This document shows positions 1-6,548 of a stretch of 12,514 bases of DNA, one piece after another. The position numbers were made by a program, and so were the translations under genes. Where the stretch lies: the NCBI GenBank assembly GCA_027080405.1, contig JALWSL010000656.1, positions 1 through 12,514 of the forward strand, in the 5' to 3' direction. The notes below the pieces were generated by a model that searched no databases, was not told the DNA's origin, and was given only the letters and a program-made list of their open reading frames with translations. Source of the stretch: Planctomycetaceae bacterium. Its GTDB lineage: Bacteria > Planctomycetota > Planctomycetia > Planctomycetales > Planctomycetaceae. Numbering within the stretch: position 1 is the first letter of the stretch; each line of letters begins with the position of its first letter.

Positions 1-1099
1 TGATCAGTTTGATCCCCTTCTCTTTCTGCTCGGCAGGAGAATCGCCGGCGACACCAAAACCGAAAACGGAACTGCAACCGTTGGGCAGATATTTTTTGGA
101 AAGTTCGTAGCTGGAATGCGAAGGCAATCCCGTGTGATTCACCCACGAGACTTTCGGATGATCACTGAGGAACTCTGCCACTTTTTGGGCATTGTCGCTG
201 TGCCGGGGCATCCGCAAATGCAATGTTTCCAATCCCTGTAAAAACTGGAACGCATTGAACGGACTCATCGCGGCCCCGGTGTCTCGCAAAATTTGTGTCC
301 TCGCCTTGATGATGTAAGCCAGGTTCATCGGCCCAAATGTTTCAAAGAACTTCAGCCCGTGATAGCTCGGCTCCGGTTCAGTCAATTCCGGAAACTTGCC
401 GTTGTCCCAGGGGAATCCCCCTTTTTCGATCAGCACCCCACCAATCGAGGTGCCATGTCCGCCGATGAACTTCGTACAGGAATGGACGACAATATCCGCT
501 CCCCACTTGAATGGCTGACACAAATACGGAGTTGCCGTTGTATTATCGACAATCAAGGGCAGCCCCGCCTGATGGGCAATCTCCGCAATGGCTTCAAAAT
601 CGGGCAGATCCGCTTTCGGGTTACCGATTGTCTCAAGATAGACCGCGCGTGTATTTTCATCGATCGCTTTACGAAAGTTTTCGGGATCGGATTGATCAAC
701 AAAGGTGCAATCAATTCCCAACCTGGGCAGCGTATAATGGAACAGATTGTAAGTTCCGCCGTAGAGGCTGGAGGAAGAAACGATGTTCTTCCCCTGCCCC
801 ATGATATTCAAAATGGAGTAGGTCACCGCAGAAGAGCCCGAGGCCAATGCAAGCGCCCCGGATCCGCCTTCCAACGCGGCCAATCGTTTTTCAAGAACAT
901 CACACGTCGGATTCATCAGGCGGGTGTAGATGTTTCCGAATTCCTGCAGAGCAAACAGTCTGGCAGCGTGATCGGTATCGTTAAAGACGTACGAAGTGGT
1001 CTGGTAAATCGGGACAGCTCGTGAATTCGTTGCAGAATCCGGCTCCTGCCCAGCGTGTATGCATTGTGTTCCAAGATGATACTCTGGTGTTTCGCTCAT
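1..1099 (-). CDS. metY: O-acetylhomoserine aminocarboxypropyltransferase (sulfhydrylase), 3' end cut by the window edge
   Basis: A PLP enzyme of the Cys/Met metabolism family. It would make homocysteine from O-acetylhomoserine and sulfide in the cytoplasm, the direct sulfhydrylation route to methionine. The frame is read from the reverse complement and is open from the ATG at 1099 to base 1, giving 366 codons. Family members have about 430, so roughly 60-70 C-terminal residues lie outside the window. The opening [20 protein letters not shown] is typical of the family. The PLP lysine is K210 in [11 protein letters not shown], preceded by the [14 protein letters not shown] stretch. The start is supported by GAGG seven bases upstream. 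The sugar isomerase-like gene lies 206 bases upstream on the same strand. MetY is favoured over cystathionine gamma-synthase or MetZ by the length and the [10 protein letters not shown] and Y-x-RLMNPT-type motifs. No SAM riboswitch was recognised in the leader. Confidence 0.93.
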   Translation of the reverse strand, partial: MSETPEYHLGTQCIHAGQEPDSATNSRAVPIYQTTSYVFNDTDHAARLFALQEFGNIYTRLMNPTCDVLEKRLAALEGGSGALALASGSSAVTYSILNIMGQGKNIVSSSSLYGGTYNLFHYTLPRLGIDCTFVDQSDPENFRKAIDENTRAVYLETIGNPKADLPDFEAIAEIAHQAGLPLIVDNTTATPYLCQPFKWGADIVVHSCTKFIGGHGTSIGGVLIEKGGFPWDNGKFPELTEPEPSYHGLKFFETFGPMNLAYIIKARTQILRDTGAAMSPFNAFQFLQGLETLHLRMPRHSDNAQKVAEFLSDHPKVSWVNHTGLPSHSSYELSKKYLPNGCSSVFGFGVAGDSPAEQKEKGIKLI

Positions 1100-1139
1100 G
1101 ATGATACCTCGTGATAGCTCTGCTTCTAGTCGTGATAGG

Positions 1140-1154
1140 CGATTCGACGAATCG
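1140..1154. repeat. Perfect 15-bp inverted repeat upstream of metY
   Basis: CGATTCG and CGAATCG flank a single central A. The arms share GATTCG with the 14-bp tandem units about 70 bases away. It lies 40 bases before the metY start, inside its likely leader. It could be a regulator-binding site or a small RNA hairpin; the sequence cannot say which. Confidence 0.5.
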
Positions 1155-1220
1155 AACATCTCAATGCGGACAAGCGTACCGAAGCAATCGGCAGGATTCA
1201 AACCAGTCGCTTTAATTCCT

Positions 1221-1276
1221 GATTCAGTTTACCCGATTCGGTTTACCCGATTCCGTTTATATGATTCGGTTTATAT
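1221..1276. repeat. Tandem array, 4 x 14 bp
   Basis: Four head-to-tail 14-base units begin at 1221, 1235, 1249 and 1263. The shared part is GATTCNGTTTA. Units 1 and 2 end in CCC and units 3 and 4 end in TAT. The array fills the middle of the gap between the sugar isomerase-like gene and metY and overlaps the candidate metY promoter. Confidence 0.9.
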
Positions 1277-1284
1277 GAAGGCAA
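1256..1284 (-). promoter_or_regulatory. Candidate sigma70-type promoter for metY
   Basis: On the minus strand, TTGCCT (1284-1279) is followed after exactly 17 bases by TATAAA (1261-1256). These match the consensus at 4 of 6 and 5 of 6 positions. It points at metY and would give a leader of about 150 bases. The -10 hexamer lies inside a 14-bp tandem repeat, and the neighbouring repeat carries another TATAAA. Planctomycete promoter consensus is poorly known to me, so this is a pattern match only. Confidence 0.35.
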
Positions 1285-1305
1285 TGTATTCTTGCGATGC
1301 TCGTT

Positions 1306-2160
1306 TCACTTCAAGGCCAGCACTCGATCCATCCGCTCCGCGATATCGGCTAATCGTTTTCGATCACCTCCCTTCACTTCCGCGGTAGCCCAGCCATCGG
1401 TGTAACCGATGTTCTTCAGGGCAGCGCGGACGGCGGGCCAATCACAATCTCCCTCTCCAATTTCCACCTCAAACCCTTTACGGAGTCCCTCATTCATCTG
1501 CTTTTTTCGACTGTATTCCTTGATATCCAGCTTGCCAATCCGCTTCCCCAGAATATTGATCCATTGATCCGGCCAACCGAACCGTACAACATTGCCCACA
1601 TCGAAATAGGCACCAACAGCAGGGCTTTCCAGCTCATCCAAAAAGCGGGCCATTTCCAACGGACTGAGCAGAAAATTGTTCCAGACGTTTTCGATCAACA
1701 ACTTGATGCCCTGTTTTTCAGCATATGGCAAGGCAATCCGCAAACGTTTTTGCTGCTCAGCATAAACCTGATCGTAGGGATGATTTTTATCGACACGCCC
1801 TGCGACAACAAGCACACTACTGGCTCCGTAGAATTTTGCGCTATCAATCGCACCGACCAGGTCAGGCTTGCTGCTGTTGAGGAATCCGTGAACCTGAACA
1901 CCGGTCGCTTCAATCGCTTTACGAACCTCGTTGCGGTCCACTTTGGTCGTGACATGAATTTCAGTTCCATCAAATCCGAGATCCGCCAACAGCTTGAATT
2001 TGTCAAGAACGCTCAACTTCTCGGTAATCATGTGATATTTCACGGCTTTTTTGATTCGCCGCCCTTCCGGTTTCCGGGCAGCCCAAAGCGAATGCGAAGC
2101 GATGGATGCAACTGCACCTGCAGAACATTGGAGAAAATTTCTTCGTGATATAAGCGACAT
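1306..2160 (-). CDS. Tat-exported sugar phosphate isomerase/epimerase-like TIM-barrel protein
   Basis: A 284-residue protein of the xylose isomerase-like TIM-barrel superfamily, which includes hydroxypyruvate isomerase, AP endonuclease 2 and sugar epimerases. The N-terminus has a twin-arginine signal, SRRNFLQ (residues 5-11), a hydrophobic stretch to about W26, and probable cleavage near A27/A28. The folded protein is therefore predicted to be exported with its metal bound. Metal-ligand candidates are E157 in LLIENVW, D187 in YFDVGN and E261 in TAEVKGG, in the order expected for the family. The ATG at 2160 is supported by AGGAGA at 2165-2170 on the minus strand. It precedes metY on the same strand with a 206-base gap, so co-transcription is possible but not implied. 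Substrate is unknown. Many planctomycetes carry numerous exported members of this family, with suggested roles in sugar breakdown. Confidence 0.88.
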   Translation of the reverse strand: MSLISRRNFLQCSAGAVASIASHSLWAARKPEGRRIKKAVKYHMITEKLSVLDKFKLLADLGFDGTEIHVTTKVDRNEVRKAIEATGVQVHGFLNSSKPDLVGAIDSAKFYGASSVLVVAGRVDKNHPYDQVYAEQQKRLRIALPYAEKQGIKLLIENVWNNFLLSPLEMARFLDELESPAVGAYFDVGNVVRFGWPDQWINILGKRIGKLDIKEYSRKKQMNEGLRKGFEVEIGEGDCDWPAVRAALKNIGYTDGWATAEVKGGDRKRLADIAERMDRVLALK

Positions 2161-2210
2161 ACTGTCTCCTTTGTTTTTGTGGATCCGATTCGATCAGCCG
2201 CTTCAGCATG

Positions 2211-2228
2211 ACAGATCACACCATCTGT
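2211..2228. promoter_or_regulatory. Operator-like inverted repeat upstream of the sugar isomerase-like gene
   Basis: ACAGAT and ATCTGT are perfect 6-base arms around CACACC. The 18-bp size and the position 51 bases before the start codon at 2160 suit a dimeric regulator site. No regulator family was recognised from the sequence. Confidence 0.35.
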
Positions 2229-2313
2229 TTCAATTCCCACATTTCCTGAAAACAATTAGCTCGCAAAAAAACAGCTGGACACCGTCGGCCCTGTCCAACA
2301 GGAAAATGTTTTT

Positions 2314-2348
2314 ATATGATGCCTGAAGCAGGGGATCAGGCGTCATAT
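2314..2348. repeat. 13-bp-stem inverted repeat in a divergent intergenic region
   Basis: Arms 2314-2326 and 2336-2348 pair over 13 base pairs, with one G-U, around a 9-base loop (AGCAGGGGA). No T-tract follows on either strand, so it does not look like a terminator. A smaller hairpin, CCTGT-CCA-ACAGG, sits just before it at 2290-2302. The pair lies between the sugar isomerase-like gene and the rsfS promoter candidate. Confidence 0.75.
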
Positions 2349-2403
2349 CCCCCACCAGGTGAACCAAATTGCAAAGAAATTGTCTCAGTGGCAGATGTGA
2401 GGA

Positions 2404-2431
2404 TTGATCGAAACCCGTTCCCTGTTTTAAT
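2404..2431 (+). promoter_or_regulatory. Candidate sigma70-type promoter for rsfS-argS-rnd
   Basis: TTGATC (2404-2409) and TTTAAT (2426-2431) are separated by 16 bases and match the consensus at 4 of 6 and 5 of 6 positions. Initiation near 2438 would leave about 70 bases before the GTG at 2509. That favours this start over the in-frame GTG at 2446. Confidence 0.35.
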
Positions 2432-2508
2432 AGTTTGATTCCACGGTGGAGACGTCCCTGCCACGTTTTCAGCTTCAATCCCGTTTAATTGATGATAGTA
2501 AGGAAATT

Positions 2509-2964
2509 GTGACCATTACAGAAAGCACCCAACAAAACGCCGATCACGGTACTGTCAGCGAAAGCCTCAGTTCCAATTACGAACGTGACCCAGACCAGTT
2601 GAAGCACTCCCTCCTGCTTGCCTGTCGGTGCGCGCAGGTAGCGGATGAGTTTCGCGCCGAAAATACGGTTGTGCTCAATTTGACAAAAATCACTCCTGAA
2701 TTCGATTTCTTTGTCATCACGACAGGAAAAAGCCGTCGTCAGCTTCATGCGATTGTTGAAGAAGCGGACCGCATGATGGCTGAACATGGTTCCAAGCGAA
2801 TCGGCATCGAAGGCTACGATACCAACCACTGGATTCTTCAAGACTATGGAGATGTCGTCCTTCATGTTTTCGATACGGAATACCGTGAAATCTACGACCT
2901 CGAACGGCTTTGGGGCGATGCAGAAAAAGTTGACTGGAAGGCAGTCCTCGAATCAGAGGGCTGA
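2509..2964 (+). CDS. rsfS: Ribosomal silencing factor RsfS (Iojap/DUF143 family)
   Basis: A protein of 151 residues if started at the GTG at 2509. RsfS binds ribosomal protein L14 (uL14) on the large subunit and blocks subunit joining when nutrients are scarce. Family hallmarks are DFFVITTGKSRRQ, a helix ending EEADRMMAEHG, and the C-terminal block WILQDYGDVVLHVFD followed by YREIYDLERLWGDA. The length is slightly above the usual 105-135 because of about 30 polar N-terminal residues. The start choice rests on AAGGA at 2500-2504. The in-frame GTG at 2446 would add 21 residues but has no ribosome-binding site and lies at the edge of the promoter candidate. argS follows after 132 bases. In many bacteria rsfS sits with nadD, which is not seen here. 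Confidence 0.93.
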   Translation: MTITESTQQNADHGTVSESLSSNYERDPDQLKHSLLLACRCAQVADEFRAENTVVLNLTKITPEFDFFVITTGKSRRQLHAIVEEADRMMAEHGSKRIGIEGYDTNHWILQDYGDVVLHVFDTEYREIYDLERLWGDAEKVDWKAVLESEG

Positions 2965-2984
2965 ATGGACAGATCGTGAACGTG

Positions 2985-3019
2985 GGACAGTCTGTAACAA
3001 GATTGTCCTTCTTTTCGTT
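2985..3019 (+). terminator. Terminator- or attenuator-like hairpin between rsfS and argS
   Basis: GGACAGTC (2985-2992) pairs with GATTGTCC (3001-3008), 8 bp with one G-U, around an 8-base loop. A pyrimidine tract, TTCTTTTCGTT, follows directly. It could end the rsfS message or attenuate read-through into argS. The stem is short, so it may be leaky. Confidence 0.4.
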
Positions 3020-3020
3020 G

Positions 3021-3050
3021 CCTGGAACATCCCCTTCCTGGGACAGCCCC
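3021..3050. repeat. Imperfect direct repeat upstream of argS, period 16
   Basis: CCTGGAACATCCCC (3021-3034) and CCTGGGACAGCCCC (3037-3050) match at 12 of 14 positions and are separated by TT. They lie in the leader of argS just after the terminator-like hairpin. Confidence 0.6.
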
Positions 3051-3096
3051 AACCTGTTAGTAATCTATTTTCCCCTCACTGTTGACCGATTCCCAC

Positions 3097-5061
3097 ATGA
3101 ATATCCTGAAGCTCCTGAGAGAACAGTTTGCGAAGGCACTTTCCGAAATTGTCGATGATCCCGCCTCCTATGCCAAAATGGTCTTCCCTTCCCAAAATCC
3201 ACAGTTTGGTGATTTCCAGGCAAACTGCGCAATGTCGCTAGGAAAAAAACTGGGGAAGCAGCCGCGGGAAATTGCGGCGATGATCATCGAGAGGCTTTCT
3301 GTCGAAAAATTCTGCGATCCTCCTGAAATAGCCGGTCCCGGGTTCATCAATCTGAAGGTAAAAACAGATTTTCTTGCGCAACAGCTTCAAAACAATCTGC
3401 AGGATGAACGACTCGGTATTGCCAGAGATGGCAGAGCACCCAAAACTGTTATCGATTTTTCTTCACCCAATGTTGCCAAGCCGATGCATGTGGGACATTT
3501 GAGGAGTACCGTTATCGGTGACGCGTTGGCTCGCATCCTGAAATTTCTTGGTCACGATGTCGTTACCGACAACCATGTCGGCGACTGGGGTACCCAGTTC
3601 GGTATGATCCTGTACGGTTACAAGCACTTTCTTGATGAATCGGCGTACCGCCAGAATCCGGTTGGCGAATTGTCGCGTCTGTACCGACTTGTCAGTCAAC
3701 TCTGTGAGTATCACAGCACTCTCGAACAACTTCCTCAACTGGAACAGAATGTCGAGACGGCACAGCAGGCAGTGACGCAGGCGGAAGCTGAAGCGAATCC
3801 CGAGGATAAAAAGCAGAAAAAGAACCTCAAAAAACTGCGCAATACATTGGCGGGAGCACAGGAAAAACTGGCCTCTGCCCGTAAGAAAATCGAGGCTGTC
3901 CGGAATCAGCCGGAATTGCATGAAATTGCAACTGCCCATTCACAAATTGTCACACTCACTCGGGAGGAAACTGCAAAACTGCATGCCGGAGATGAGGAAA
4001 ACAATCGGTTATGGAATGAGTTTCTGCCCGCCTGCAATGAAGCCATGGAAACCGTTTACAAACGGCTGGGCATTCATTTTGATCTGACACTGGGCGAAAG
4101 TTACTACCAGCCGATGTTGGCGGATGTTGTCGAGGGGCTGAAAAACAAGGGACTCGCCTCGGAGTCCCAAGGGGCAATCTGTGTTTTCGTCGAGGGAAAC
4201 GAGGCTCCGTTCATCATACAGAAAAAAGATGGGGCCTTCACCTACGCCACGACCGATCTGGCGACCATTCAGTATCGGGTTGACGAACTGAAGGCGGAAA
4301 ACATTCTGTATGTTGTCGATAAACGTCAAAGTGAGCACTTCCAGCTTCTGTTTGATGTTTCAAAAATGTGGGGATACGATCAGGCTCGGATGCAGCATGT
4401 CAGTTTCGGTACGGTGATGGGCAAAGATAACAAACCGTTCAAAACCCGGGCCGGTGATACGATCGGATTGGAAAGTCTGCTGGACGAATCGGTTACCCGA
4501 GCCCGGCAAATCGTCGACGAGAACGATGACAAAAAACCGAACGGCCCTGAACTGGACTCCCGGGAACGTCAGCGAATCTCGGAAATCATTGGACTGGGGG
4601 GAATCAAGTACGCCGATTTGCATCACAATCGGGAAAGCGACTACGTTTTCGATTGGGATAAAATGCTTTCGATGACAGGTGATACCGCTACGTACATGCA
4701 ATATGCATTCGCTCGAATTTGTGGCATCTTCAGGAAAGCCGGGCTATCTAGAGAGGAAGTCCGAGCCGATGAAACGACCCCCATCCAACTTCAACACGAC
4801 GCTGAACGCGCTCTCGGCTTGCAACTGCTTCGATTTGAAGAGGCACTCACCAATGTCGCCCAGGAATATCGTCCCAATCTGCTGACAAACTATCTGTTTG
4901 ATACCGCAAATGCGTTCAGCTCTTTCTACGAGCATTGCAGTGTCGTGAAAGAGGAAGACGCAAAAATCCGCCTGAGCAGACTCAAACTGTGCGATTTGAC
5001 AGCCCGAACCATCGACCTGGGACTTAGTTTGCTCGGAATCGAAACATCAGATAGAATGTGA
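3097..5061 (+). CDS. argS: Arginyl-tRNA synthetase with a coiled-coil insertion
   Basis: A class I aminoacyl-tRNA synthetase of 654 residues that charges tRNA-Arg in the cytoplasm. An N-terminal tRNA-recognition domain covers about residues 1-95. The catalytic core has the HIGH-type motif HVGH at 131-134 (after SSPNVAKPM) and the ArgRS motif MGKDNKPFKTRAGDT from M441, in place of a canonical KMSKS. The C-terminal helical anticodon-binding DALR domain ends in the expected ..SDRM. The protein is about 77 residues longer than E. coli ArgRS (577). The excess matches a charged Gln/Ala/Lys/Glu-rich stretch at about 209-268 that looks like a helical coiled coil, between the GDWGTQFG block and the GDEENNRLW block. 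I chose the ATG at 3097; a TTG at 3082 would add five residues. Neither has a clear Shine-Dalgarno sequence. The RNase D-like gene follows after 25 bases. Confidence 0.96.
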   Translation: MNILKLLREQFAKALSEIVDDPASYAKMVFPSQNPQFGDFQANCAMSLGKKLGKQPREIAAMIIERLSVEKFCDPPEIAGPGFINLKVKTDFLAQQLQNNLQDERLGIARDGRAPKTVIDFSSPNVAKPMHVGHLRSTVIGDALARILKFLGHDVVTDNHVGDWGTQFGMILYGYKHFLDESAYRQNPVGELSRLYRLVSQLCEYHSTLEQLPQLEQNVETAQQAVTQAEAEANPEDKKQKKNLKKLRNTLAGAQEKLASARKKIEAVRNQPELHEIATAHSQIVTLTREETAKLHAGDEENNRLWNEFLPACNEAMETVYKRLGIHFDLTLGESYYQPMLADVVEGLKNKGLASESQGAICVFVEGNEAPFIIQKKDGAFTYATTDLATIQYRVDELKAENILYVVDKRQSEHFQLLFDVSKMWGYDQARMQHVSFGTVMGKDNKPFKTRAGDTIGLESLLDESVTRARQIVDENDDKKPNGPELDSRERQRISEIIGLGGIKYADLHHNRESDYVFDWDKMLSMTGDTATYMQYAFARICGIFRKAGLSREEVRADETTPIQLQHDAERALGLQLLRFEEALTNVAQEYRPNLLTNYLFDTANAFSSFYEHCSVVKEEDAKIRLSRLKLCDLTARTIDLGLSLLGIETSDRM

Positions 5062-5086
5062 GCCGTTTGTAATTCCTTACCCGAGA

Positions 5087-6310
5087 ATGAACGCGCCGCG
5101 CAACATGCCTTCCCGACTCATCACCAGGCAAGCCGATTTCGATAGACTCTGCCACCGACTCGACAAAGCTCCTGCAATCGCTTTTGATACCGAATTCGTC
5201 TCCGAACATACGTTTCGTCCACGCCTGTGTCTGTTGCAATTCGCTACCGAGCAGGAGACCGTTGCGGTCGATCCATTCGAGGTGAATGATCTGTCCGCCT
5301 GGTGGGAAATCATGGCGAATGAACAGACGAATGTCATCATTCACGGTGGTCGGGAGGAAATTCTGTTCTGCTGGAATGCGATCCGGAAACCGCCTGCCAA
5401 TCTGACCGATGTCCAAATTGTCCAGGGGTTACTCAGCCGGGGCTTCCCTCTTTCCCATTCTGCGATCGTCCAGAAAATGACAAACGCAACGATTCAGGGA
5501 CGTGAAACACGTACCGATTGGGGACGCCGCCCCCTCACGAAAAAACAGATCGAGTATGCACTGGAAGATGTCCGATACCTTATCCAGATTGCAGCAAAGC
5601 AGAAACGTCAACTGTTAAAAACAAAACGGACTGAATGGGCAGACGAAGAGTGCCGGGACTTCGTCGATTCCCTTATTCAAACCCAAATACAGAGAGGAGA
5701 CGCCTGGGTCCGTCTTCCCAAAATCTCCCGACTTTCCCGGAGAGAACTTGCGATTGCACGAGCGCTATTCCAATGGAGAGAAGCAACCGCAGATAAACTT
5801 GATCGGCCTGTCCGTTCCATTTTAAGGGACGATCTGCTCGTTGATGTCGCCCACCGCAAACCGACTTCCGAAGCAGAGCTTCTTTCCTCCCGTGATATGC
5901 AACGCAGCAGTTACAAACGCCATGTCCCGGAATTGTTGAAGCAGATTAAAGCCGCGATGGAACTGCCTGATTCGGAACTGCCCCCAAAAATTCGAAATCA
6001 CCAGCCCGACCATTCCAAGCAGGAAGAGCAGGCCTTGGGTAAACTGCTTGCCATTGCGATGGCGAATCGTTGTGCCGAATGCGATCTTTCCCCGGCGATG
6101 GTAGGCACGACCAGTGATCTGCGGGATTTCGTCCGCTGGCACTTTTCTGCTAAAAAAGAGCAGGAAAAACCGCCCCGTCTGGCCAGAGGTTGGCGATACG
6201 AAATTTGTGGAGAACTCCTCGAAGACCTTCTCGACGGTCGAGTCTCACTCCGCGTCAAAGATGCTCACTCCAATCACCCGCTCGTTTTTGAACGCGTCGA
6301 AGAGAGTTAG
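5087..6310 (+). CDS. rnd: RNase D-like 3'-5' exoribonuclease with HRDC domain
   Basis: A 407-residue DEDD-family nuclease followed by an HRDC domain, expected to trim 3' ends of tRNA precursors and other stable RNAs. Exo I is FDTEF, with D34 and E36. Exo II reads IIHGGREEILF, where the metal-ligand position usually held by Asp appears to be E91. Exo III is EYALEDVRYL, with Y157 and D161 in the Y-x3-D spacing. An HRDC domain covers about residues 214-280 (LSRRELAIARALFQWRE and following). A C-terminal helical part resembles the second HRDC-like half of RNase D. It starts 25 bases after argS ends, so it probably shares a transcript. The ATG at 5087 has only a weak GAG upstream; an in-frame ATG at 5105 would remove six residues. 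The Asp-to-Glu change may keep metal binding or lower activity. Confidence 0.9.
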   Translation: MNAPRNMPSRLITRQADFDRLCHRLDKAPAIAFDTEFVSEHTFRPRLCLLQFATEQETVAVDPFEVNDLSAWWEIMANEQTNVIIHGGREEILFCWNAIRKPPANLTDVQIVQGLLSRGFPLSHSAIVQKMTNATIQGRETRTDWGRRPLTKKQIEYALEDVRYLIQIAAKQKRQLLKTKRTEWADEECRDFVDSLIQTQIQRGDAWVRLPKISRLSRRELAIARALFQWREATADKLDRPVRSILRDDLLVDVAHRKPTSEAELLSSRDMQRSSYKRHVPELLKQIKAAMELPDSELPPKIRNHQPDHSKQEEQALGKLLAIAMANRCAECDLSPAMVGTTSDLRDFVRWHFSAKKEQEKPPRLARGWRYEICGELLEDLLDGRVSLRVKDAHSNHPLVFERVEES

Positions 6311-6321
6311 AGTCTTTCAAT

Positions 6322-6340
6322 AGAACAGATGCGCTGTTCT
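6322..6340. repeat. Perfect hairpin just after the RNase D gene
   Basis: AGAACAG and CTGTTCT pair over 7 bp around ATGCG, starting 12 bases after the stop codon. No T-tract follows on the plus strand, so it may protect or process the 3' end rather than terminate transcription. Confidence 0.5.
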
Positions 6341-6491
6341 CCCTCAGAACCTGCTAACGCCCGTAAACCTCTCAGGTTATGGCAAATCGCTGGTTATAAT
6401 AAAGCGTCCACACCGGGCTTTGCCAACAGCTTTTCACGAGATCACCCCATTCGAACCACAGTATTTCAACGCCGATGCGGGGAACGAAAAG

Positions 6492-6538
6492 GAATTAACA
6501 AAACCAGTTCAACTTTATGAGAGAGTATTGTCGAACTG
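6492..6538 (-). terminator. Intrinsic terminator candidate for ricT
   Basis: Reading leftward, CAGTTCGAC (6538-6530) pairs with GTTGAACTG (6513-6505) over 9 bp with one G-U and a 16-base loop. GTTTTGTTAATTCC follows on the minus strand. It begins 10 bases after the ricT stop codon. On the plus strand the same hairpin lacks a T-tract, so it suits the leftward transcript. The loop is longer than usual. Confidence 0.5.
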
Positions 6539-6548
6539 CTGCCCGGTA

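Larger units (their letters stand above)
2161..2508. other. Divergent intergenic region without a supported gene
   Basis: These 348 bases separate the leftward sugar isomerase-like gene from the rightward rsfS. They hold an 18-bp operator-like palindrome (2211-2228), two hairpins (2290-2302 and 2314-2348) and a promoter candidate facing rsfS (2404-2431). Short open frames here show no recognisable protein features. Confidence 0.7.

Noticed and set aside
293..1024. A 243-codon plus-strand frame over metY
   Set aside because: It is antisense to the metY frame, which has a clear PLP lysine motif and a ribosome-binding site.
1100..1305. SAM riboswitch in the metY leader
   Set aside because: The region was read on the minus strand and no conserved SAM riboswitch core was recognised; it holds repeats and one small palindrome. 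A covariance-model search would settle it.
2125..2127. Cys12 of the sugar isomerase-like protein as a lipobox cysteine
   Set aside because: The residues before it (FLQ) do not fit a lipobox; the Tat motif with an ordinary cleavage site fits better.
1564..2148. A 194-codon plus-strand frame over the sugar isomerase-like gene
   Set aside because: The minus-strand frame has a Tat signal, metal ligands and AGGAGA before its start; the plus frame has nothing recognisable.
2446..2508. Longer rsfS start at the GTG at 2446
   Set aside because: It lacks a ribosome-binding site and lies at the edge of the promoter candidate; the GTG at 2509 has AAGGA just upstream.
2965..3096. T-box leader before argS
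   Set aside because: The gap is only 132 bases with no T-box core sequence, and T-boxes are mainly a Gram-positive feature.
6322..6340. LexA-type SOS box in the GAAC...GTTC palindrome
   Set aside because: The 9-base spacing between GAAC and GTTC does not fit the LexA box forms I know, and it lies after a gene rather than before one.
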